This document shows, in pieces, positions 58,502 to 64,000 of a DNA stretch of 64,000 nucleotides. The stretch is from NCBI RefSeq assembly GCF_025370255.1, contig NZ_JAMTCD010000012.1, forward strand, positions 53,327 to 117,326, given 5' to 3'. Numbering within the stretch: position 1 is the stretch's first letter; each line of letters starts with the position of its first letter. The DNA is from Shewanella holmiensis. GTDB lineage: Bacteria > Pseudomonadota > Gammaproteobacteria > Enterobacterales > Shewanellaceae. A model generated the notes under the pieces. That model had not been told where the DNA came from and ran no database searches. It was given only the letters and a program-made list of their open reading frames with translations. The position numbers and the translations under genes are program-made.

Positions 58502-59422
58502 ATGATTTTTCAAAGAACTGTTCAAAAAATGGTGAAGAGTACTGGTGTCGGATTACATTCCGGCAACAAGGTGACTCTGTGCATTATGCCCGCACCAGTA
58601 AATACAGGGATTGTACTCACACGTACCGATCTTACGCCTGCGGTGTCTATACCAGCAAAGGCGCATTTAGTACGTGAAACAACTATGTGTACAGCACTTG
58701 TAAACGATGCTGGTGTTCGTATTTCTACAATCGAACATCTGTTTGCTGCCCTTGCAGGTTTAGGCATTGATAACGCCGTTATCGAAGTTGATGCGCCTGA
58801 AATTCCAATTATGGATGGCAGTGCCAGTCCGTTTGTTTTCTTGCTTCAAAGTGCAGGGATTAAAGAACAGGCAGCACCTAAAAAATACCTTAAGATTACC
58901 AAACCCATTCGTGTTGAAGATGGAGATAAATGGGCAGAGCTTAAACCGTTTAAAGGGTTTAGAGTTAATTTTAAAATTGACTTTGCTCACCCAGAAATTG
59001 CCCGTAGTCAACAACATATGGTCATGGACTTTTCTACATCGGCATTTGTTAAAGATATCAGCCGTGCAAGAACCTTCGGCTTTATGCGTGATATTGAATA
59101 TCTACGTGCTAATAACCTTGCGTTAGGTGGCAGCATGGAAAATGCTGTTGTGCTTGATGAGTACCGCGTCCTCAACCCTGATGGTCTGCGTTATGATGAC
59201 GAGTTCGTTAAGCATAAAATTCTCGACGCTTTTGGTGACTTATATGTAGCAGGTCATGCCATTGTTGGTGAGTTTACAGCGTTTAAAACCGGTCATGCGT
59301 TAAATAATCAATTAGTCAGAGCTTTACTCGCCCAGCAGGATGCATGGGAATTAGTCAGCTTTGACAAAGAAGCCGATGTACCCGTCAGCTTTATGGTGCC
59401 AGGTACAACTGCACTCGCTTAA
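58502..59422 (+). CDS. lpxC: UDP-3-O-acyl-N-acetylglucosamine deacetylase LpxC
   Basis: This 306-residue zinc enzyme catalyses the first committed step of lipid A synthesis. It begins [20 protein letters not shown]. The zinc histidine lies in [12 protein letters not shown], and the other ligands in [26 protein letters not shown] and [13 protein letters not shown] are conserved. A 244-base gap precedes it, so it probably has its own promoter in addition to readthrough. It overlaps the convergent dciA stop by four bases. Confidence 0.97.
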   Translation: MIFQRTVQKMVKSTGVGLHSGNKVTLCIMPAPVNTGIVLTRTDLTPAVSIPAKAHLVRETTMCTALVNDAGVRISTIEHLFAALAGLGIDNAVIEVDAPEIPIMDGSASPFVFLLQSAGIKEQAAPKKYLKITKPIRVEDGDKWAELKPFKGFRVNFKIDFAHPEIARSQQHMVMDFSTSAFVKDISRARTFGFMRDIEYLRANNLALGGSMENAVVLDEYRVLNPDGLRYDDEFVKHKILDAFGDLYVAGHAIVGEFTAFKTGHALNNQLVRALLAQQDAWELVSFDKEADVPVSFMVPGTTALA

Positions 59423-59877
59423 TCCTTAGAATGCCTATTACGGCTGGCCAATGCAGCCAGCCGTTTTAGTTTTTCACCTAGTGATCCATCTACATGCTCA
59501 GCTAGTGCAGCAATATGTTGTGCTGATTCATTACTGAGTTGTGCGTGATTAACTTGAGAGTTTGCCTTAATCATTGCTAAAGCTGGGTTGACTTTAACCT
59601 CAATAGCAGTGAGCATGGGTAGCGTTTCAGCCTGAAGTTGTCGTAATAGTTTAGGCTTTTGAAAATTGATTCGTGCAGCCCAAGCCGCGGAAGCCGTTTC
59701 AATAACAAGAACACCCTGGCGGAGATTAGCAACATTGAGTTGCTCTGCCGCAGGACCGCCAATAATTTGTTTCACATATCGATTCAGATTATTCAGTAGT
59801 TCTGCTTTCTCAGCGAGTTCAGGTAATTTTCCTGACAAATGTAATAAATTGCTGAGGTCTTGAGGGGGCTTTTTCAT
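59419..59877 (-). CDS. dciA: DciA-type (DUF721) helicase-loading protein
   Basis: This 152-residue protein has the DUF721 domain ([40 protein letters not shown]). DciA loads the replicative helicase DnaB in bacteria that lack DnaC. The start at 59877 gives a family-like N-terminus ([12 protein letters not shown]); longer in-frame starts run into the divergent M23 gene. No strong ribosome binding site is visible. Confidence 0.82.
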   Translation of the reverse strand: MKKPPQDLSNLLHLSGKLPELAEKAELLNNLNRYVKQIIGGPAAEQLNVANLRQGVLVIETASAAWAARINFQKPKLLRQLQAETLPMLTAIEVKVNPALAMIKANSQVNHAQLSNESAQHIAALAEHVDGSLGEKLKRLAALASRNRHSKD

Positions 59878-59904
59878 ATGATAATAAGATGGCTGAATTA
59901 GGCT

Positions 59905-60804
59905 ATGAGTGTAACAGTATTTGTTCAAGGTCGAAATGGGGTCACGCGCTGGCAACCCAGTAAACGGTGGTTTCTTTTACCAATAATGATTATGGTAACG
60001 GGGACTGCGATTTATCAATACAGTGCCGATCGCTTTGCTAATCAACAAGCTAAAGTCGATAAAAACCAACAACTGCGTGAGCAACAAAAACAACAAGTGA
60101 TTGAGCTCAAGCACGCAACCGAAGTGCAATTAGCCACATTAGTTACCCACGTCGCTAAAATGCAAGCCAAAATTACTCGACTTGAGGCCCTTGGGCAGCA
60201 GGTTGCCCAAAACAATTTACTTGATGACCAGTTCGACTTTAACATTGAAGTCGGCGTGGGTGGTTACAGTGAATTAGGGACAGGAATCGAATTAAGCCAG
60301 CTTATTAGCGATATGGATAAGCTTGCATCACGAATTGATAATAATAATCTTCAGTTGTCACTACTTGAAACAGTGTCAACGAATCTCCATATAGATGAAG
60401 AGCGTTATATATCAGGGCGGCCAATCGATAAAGGTTGGTTATCTTCGCCCTATGGTTTACGTAATGACCCTTTTAATGGCCGAAGAACAATGCATAAAGG
60501 TATTGATTTTGCTGGTCGAGAAGGGGCAGCCGTCACTGCAACTGCCGCAGGTGTAGTAACGTGGTCAGGAAGTATGTTTGGATATGGTGAGCTAGTCGAA
60601 ATCGACCATGGTAATGGCCTTCGCACTCGCTATGGACACAATAAATCTCTGTCAGTAAACGTAGGTGACGTCGTTGCCAAAGGCGAGAAAATTGCCAATA
60701 TGGGAAGCACAGGTCGTTCAACCGGCCCTCATGTGCATTACGAAGTGCTACGCGATGGACAACAAATTGATCCTCAAAAGTTTGTTTATCGCAAAGCAAG
60801 TTAA
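59905..60804 (+). CDS. M23 peptidase (LytM domain), bitopic
   Basis: This 299-residue envelope protein has one N-terminal membrane segment (WFLLPIMIMVTGTAIYQYSA), a coiled coil (about residues 45-115) and a C-terminal LytM domain. The zinc motifs are complete: HKGIDFAG (HxxxD) and GPHVHYEVL (HxH), so it is probably an active endopeptidase on cell-wall crosslinks. It lies directly before secA, where secM stands in E. coli, and is divergent from dciA with 27 bases between starts. Confidence 0.88.
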   Translation: MSVTVFVQGRNGVTRWQPSKRWFLLPIMIMVTGTAIYQYSADRFANQQAKVDKNQQLREQQKQQVIELKHATEVQLATLVTHVAKMQAKITRLEALGQQVAQNNLLDDQFDFNIEVGVGGYSELGTGIELSQLISDMDKLASRIDNNNLQLSLLETVSTNLHIDEERYISGRPIDKGWLSSPYGLRNDPFNGRRTMHKGIDFAGREGAAVTATAAGVVTWSGSMFGYGELVEIDHGNGLRTRYGHNKSLSVNVGDVVAKGEKIANMGSTGRSTGPHVHYEVLRDGQQIDPQKFVYRKAS

Positions 60805-60862
60805 TCATATTAACGGTTAATGCGCTCTGATGAGCCAAACCTACAAGAGATAAGTGACTAAG

Positions 60863-63586
60863 ATGTTAGGTAAATTACTGACAAAAGTATTTGGAAGCAG
60901 AAACGACCGCACCCTGAAAGGCTTAGGTAAAGTGGTTGATAAAATTAATGCATTGGAAGCAGATTACGAAAAGCTGTCTGATGAAGAATTAAAACAAAAA
61001 ACAACAGAGTTTCGTCAACGCTTAGAGTCTGGCGAAAGTCTGGACAGCATTATGGCTGAAGCATTTGCGGTTGTTCGAGAAGCATCAAAGCGTGTGTTCG
61101 ATATGCGCCATTTTGATGTTCAGCTATTAGGTGGCATGGTACTTGATAGTAACCGTATCGCTGAAATGCGCACCGGTGAAGGTAAAACCTTAACCGCAAC
61201 GTTACCTGCCTATTTAAACGGTATTAGTGGTAAGGGGGTTCACGTAATTACCGTGAACGATTACTTAGCCCGTCGTGATGCTGAATTTAACCGTCCTTTA
61301 TTTGAATTCTTAGGCCTAACAGTCGGTGTTAACGTTGCAGGTTTAAGCCAAGTTGAGAAAAAAGAAGCTTACAACTCAGATATTACTTACGGTACCAACA
61401 ATGAATTTGGTTTCGATTATCTGCGTGACAACATGGCTTTTTCTCCGCAAGAACGTGTCCAGCGTCCATTGCACTATGCACTTATCGATGAAGTCGATTC
61501 AATCCTAATTGATGAAGCACGTACACCGCTGATTATTTCGGGTGCTGCTGAAGATAGCTCTGAGCTATACACCAAAGTGAACGTGTTAATTCCGAGTCTT
61601 ATTCGTCAAGACAAAGAAGATACTGAAGATTTCATTGGCGAAGGCGACTTCACCATCGATGAAAAAGGTAAGCAAGTTCATTTAACTGAACGTGGTCAAG
61701 AAAAGGTTGAGTTACTGTTAACTGAACAGGGCATGCTGGCTGAAGGTGACTCTCTGTATTCTGCTAGTAACATTTCATTATTACACCACGTCTATGCAGC
61801 GCTTCGAGCTCACACTTTATTTGAGCGTGATGTTGATTACATCATTCAAGATGGCGATGTGGTGATTGTTGATGAACACACTGGTCGTACTATGCCAGGA
61901 CGTCGTTGGTCAGAAGGCTTACACCAAGCAGTTGAGGCTAAAGAAGGTGTTCATATTCAAAATGAAAACCAAACTTTGGCATCGATCACCTTCCAGAACT
62001 ATTTCCGCCAATATGAAAAATTAGCGGGCATGACAGGAACTGCAGATACCGAAGCATTTGAGTTCCAACACATTTATGGTTTAGATACCGTTGTTGTGCC
62101 GACTAACCGCCCAATGGTTCGTAATGACATGGCAGATTTAGTCTATTTAACGGCTAAAGAAAAATATGATGCGATTATTGCCGATATCAAAAGTTGTCGT
62201 GAACGCGGTCAACCAGTATTGGTGGGTACGGTATCAATTGAGCAATCTGAATTACTTAATGTATTACTCAAAAAAGCAAAAATTCCCCATAGTGTGTTAA
62301 ATGCTAAGTTTCATGAAAAAGAAGCTGAAATTGTTGCTCAAGCGGGTAGTTTAGGTGCGGTGACGATTGCAACAAACATGGCCGGTCGTGGTACGGATAT
62401 CGTATTAGGCGGTAACTGGAACATGGAGATTGAAGCGCTAGATAATCCAACTCCAGAGCAGAAAGCTAAGATTAAAGCTGATTGGCAGATCCGCCATGAT
62501 GAAGTGCTTGCCGCTGGCGGTTTACATATTCTAGGAACCGAGCGTCACGAATCACGTCGTATTGATAATCAGTTACGTGGTCGTGCCGGTCGTCAAGGTG
62601 ACGCAGGCTCGTCACGTTTCTATCTCTCGATGGAAGATAGCTTAATGCGTATCTTCGCTTCAGATCGTGTATCAGGCATGATGAAAAAGTTGGGTATGGA
62701 AGAAGGCGAAGCAATCGAACACCCATGGGTTTCGCGTGCTATTGAAAACGCACAACGTAAAGTTGAAGCGCGTAACTTCGATATTCGTAAGCAATTACTG
62801 GAATACGATGATGTTGCCAACGATCAGCGCCAAGTCGTTTACTCTCAACGAAATGAGCTAATGGATGCTGAAAGCATTGAAGACACAATTAAAAATATCG
62901 AAGAAGATGTTATTTCTGGTGTCATTGATACTTATATACCACCACAATCATTAGAAGAGTTATGGGATGTACCAGGACTAGAGCAACGTTTATCAAATGA
63001 GTTCTCATTAAAGCTTCCTATCCAAGAGTGGTTAGATAAAGAAGATGACCTACATGAAGAAACATTACGTGAACGTATTGTAAAAGCTTGGACCGATGCA
63101 TTTAAAGCAAAAGAAGATATGGTGGGCGCGCAAGTGTTACGCCAGTTTGAAAAAGCGGTCATGCTACAAACATTAGATGGTTTGTGGAAAGAACATCTTG
63201 CAGCAATGGATCATCTTCGCCAAGGCATCCATTTACGTGGTTATGCTCAGAAAAACCCTAAGCAAGAATATAAGCGTGAATCATTCGAGTTATTCCAACA
63301 AATGCTTGAAACATTAAAGCATGATGTCATTAGTGTCTTATCTAAAGTGCAAGTACAAGCACAATCAGATGTTGATGAAATGGAACAACGTCGTCGTGAA
63401 GACGAAGCCAAGATCCAACGTGATTACCAACATGCATCTGCTCAGGCATTAAGTGACAACGAAAATGCCGAAGCACCAGCTAAACCGCAAACAGTGATCC
63501 GTGAAGGTGAAAAAGTAGGTCGTAATGATCCTTGCCCTTGTGGTTCAGGCCAAAAATACAAACAGTGTCATGGTAAAATAAGTTAG
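60863..63586 (+). CDS. secA: Preprotein translocase ATPase SecA
   Basis: This 907-residue motor drives preproteins through SecYEG. The Walker A is [14 protein letters not shown], the Walker [16 protein letters not shown], and the helicase arginine motif [14 protein letters not shown]. The C-terminal zinc tail [14 protein letters not shown] binds SecB. ATG 60863 matches the [14 protein letters not shown] start of the family; a GTG nine bases upstream is also in frame. A terminator follows. No SecM arrest sequence is found upstream. Confidence 0.97.
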   Translation: MLGKLLTKVFGSRNDRTLKGLGKVVDKINALEADYEKLSDEELKQKTTEFRQRLESGESLDSIMAEAFAVVREASKRVFDMRHFDVQLLGGMVLDSNRIAEMRTGEGKTLTATLPAYLNGISGKGVHVITVNDYLARRDAEFNRPLFEFLGLTVGVNVAGLSQVEKKEAYNSDITYGTNNEFGFDYLRDNMAFSPQERVQRPLHYALIDEVDSILIDEARTPLIISGAAEDSSELYTKVNVLIPSLIRQDKEDTEDFIGEGDFTIDEKGKQVHLTERGQEKVELLLTEQGMLAEGDSLYSASNISLLHHVYAALRAHTLFERDVDYIIQDGDVVIVDEHTGRTMPGRRWSEGLHQAVEAKEGVHIQNENQTLASITFQNYFRQYEKLAGMTGTADTEAFEFQHIYGLDTVVVPTNRPMVRNDMADLVYLTAKEKYDAIIADIKSCRERGQPVLVGTVSIEQSELLNVLLKKAKIPHSVLNAKFHEKEAEIVAQAGSLGAVTIATNMAGRGTDIVLGGNWNMEIEALDNPTPEQKAKIKADWQIRHDEVLAAGGLHILGTERHESRRIDNQLRGRAGRQGDAGSSRFYLSMEDSLMRIFASDRVSGMMKKLGMEEGEAIEHPWVSRAIENAQRKVEARNFDIRKQLLEYDDVANDQRQVVYSQRNELMDAESIEDTIKNIEEDVISGVIDTYIPPQSLEELWDVPGLEQRLSNEFSLKLPIQEWLDKEDDLHEETLRERIVKAWTDAFKAKEDMVGAQVLRQFEKAVMLQTLDGLWKEHLAAMDHLRQGIHLRGYAQKNPKQEYKRESFELFQQMLETLKHDVISVLSKVQVQAQSDVDEMEQRRREDEAKIQRDYQHASAQALSDNENAEAPAKPQTVIREGEKVGRNDPCPCGSGQKYKQCHGKIS

Positions 63587-63616
63587 TTCTTCTATAACTA
63601 CCAAGATTACGAACTC

Positions 63617-63643
63617 AAAAGCAGCTTATATAGCTGCTTTTTT
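63617..63643 (+). terminator. Terminator of secA
   Basis: GCAGCT (63621-63626) pairs with AGCTGC (63632-63637) around TATAT, followed by six T and preceded by four A. Confidence 0.9.
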
Positions 63644-63741
63644 CTTACCTATGATATGTAGATTATTGCCAACGCAAAGCTAATTTGTGGATAACTTTGG
63701 GGGTAAGTGGTGTAAAAAATGTAGGTAAGTGGACAAGATGA

Positions 63742-63769
63742 AAAAAGATCGAAAAAACACGATCTTTTT
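63742..63769. repeat. Hairpin with A/T tracts just upstream of rRNA-type promoter P1
   Basis: AAAAAGATCG (63742-63751) and CGATCTTTTT (63760-63769) form a perfect 10-bp inverted repeat around an A-rich loop. It lies 13 bases before the -35 box at 63782, so it overlaps where an UP element would sit. It could also be a second terminator. Confidence 0.5.
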
Positions 63770-63781
63770 CCACAAAAGGGC

Positions 63782-63809
63782 TTGCACAAAATCTTAAGCT
63801 GCCTATAAT
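63782..63809 (+). promoter_or_regulatory. rRNA-operon-type promoter P1
   Basis: TTGCAC (63782-63787) and TATAAT (63804-63809) are separated by 16 bases. A GC-rich discriminator GCGCATCC follows, as at stringently controlled rrn P1 promoters. Start is predicted near 63816. It lies after the secA terminator and ahead of a promoter pair but no protein gene. Confidence 0.75.
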
Positions 63810-63917
63810 GCGCATCCACTGACACGGCACAGAGCGAAAGCAAAACGCAGAGTCAGCTTGGTTTACAGCGGTAAAACGCAACAAACCAAACGCGAAAAGA
63901 AAGTTTGAAAAAACACT

Positions 63918-63945
63918 TGACGCAAACAACAGGGTCTGTAAAATA
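63918..63945 (+). promoter_or_regulatory. rRNA-operon-type promoter P2
   Basis: TTGACG (63918-63923) and TAAAAT (63940-63945) are separated by 16 bases, about 136 bases after P1. The tandem arrangement and a leader without coding sequence resemble a ribosomal RNA operon. The 16S gene itself would lie beyond the window. Confidence 0.7.
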
Positions 63946-64000
63946 CGCAGCCCAAGCCAATGACCTAGCGTCCTAAGGCGATGTTTGAAAAATTAACATC

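Noticed and set aside
60699..60804. A SecM- or VemP-like arrest peptide at the end of the M23 protein.
   Set aside because: The C-terminus (QIDPQKFVYRKAS) is the normal end of a LytM domain and has no arrest motif.
63846..63905. A third promoter between P1 and P2.
   Set aside because: TTGGTT and TAAAAC pieces lack proper spacing and quality.

Overview
The window is a chromosomal segment of a gammaproteobacterium, most likely a Shewanella species. The grounds are the protein sequences, an AT-leaning base composition, and the order glpK, mraZ-to-lpxC, dciA, M23 peptidase gene, secA. This assignment is inference from familiarity with the families; no search was run. Nearly every gene is intact and vertically inherited in appearance. 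No phage, CRISPR array, tRNA or complete insertion sequence was seen.

Layout. 1-3385 (minus): the menD-menH-menC menaquinone genes, with menC cut by the left edge. 3.8-11.2 kb: a signalling and hypothetical block (HDOD protein, AsnC-type regulator with a divergent amino-acid permease, TerB-like, DUF2780 and UPF0259-like proteins, a DUF4145/Sel1 protein preceded by an overlapping 19-codon leader ORF, and an EAL protein). 11.2-11.6 kb: a 197-bp non-autonomous transposable element with perfect 18-bp inverted ends, abutting what looks like a gene remnant. 12-17 kb: LysR regulator/Bcr-type exporter pair, an outer-membrane porin-like protein, tapT, a small secreted protein and a methyltransferase. 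17.2-21.4 kb: a secreted peptidase group (M20 amidohydrolase, catalytic M16, non-catalytic M16 lipoprotein). 22-29.8 kb: trmL, a solute-binding-like protein, and an envelope-stress group (cpxA, cpxR, a thioredoxin/CcdA-like membrane fusion, divergent cpxP with a clear CpxR box), then fieF. 29.8-37.7 kb: nitrogen control (ntrC, ntrB with two interlocked NtrC sites, and glnA with a sigma-54 promoter and NtrC-type site), separated by a DUF4124 gene, ppnP and typA. 38-41.8 kb: fadL, an NTF2-like secreted protein, glpK and a small acidic protein.

42.3-59.4 kb is the complete division and cell wall (dcw) cluster: mraZ, rsmH, ftsL, ftsI, murE, murF, mraY, murD, ftsW, murG, murC, ftsQ, ftsA, ftsZ, lpxC, with no ddl gene between murC and ftsQ. 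Most genes overlap or abut, so they are probably read as a few long messages. A promoter and three 10-bp-spaced MraZ boxes sit in front of mraZ. dciA, an M23 peptidase gene and secA follow. The last 220 bases carry two tandem strong promoters with the character of ribosomal RNA operon promoters, so a 16S rRNA gene probably begins just beyond the right edge.

The most distinctive items are the miniature transposable element and its adjacent gene remnant, the overlapping leader ORF/TTG-start arrangement at 8.7 kb, the twin interlocked NtrC sites, the thioredoxin/CcdA-like fusion beside cpxRA, and the structured leader of the HDOD gene. I found no complete unknown multi-gene system.
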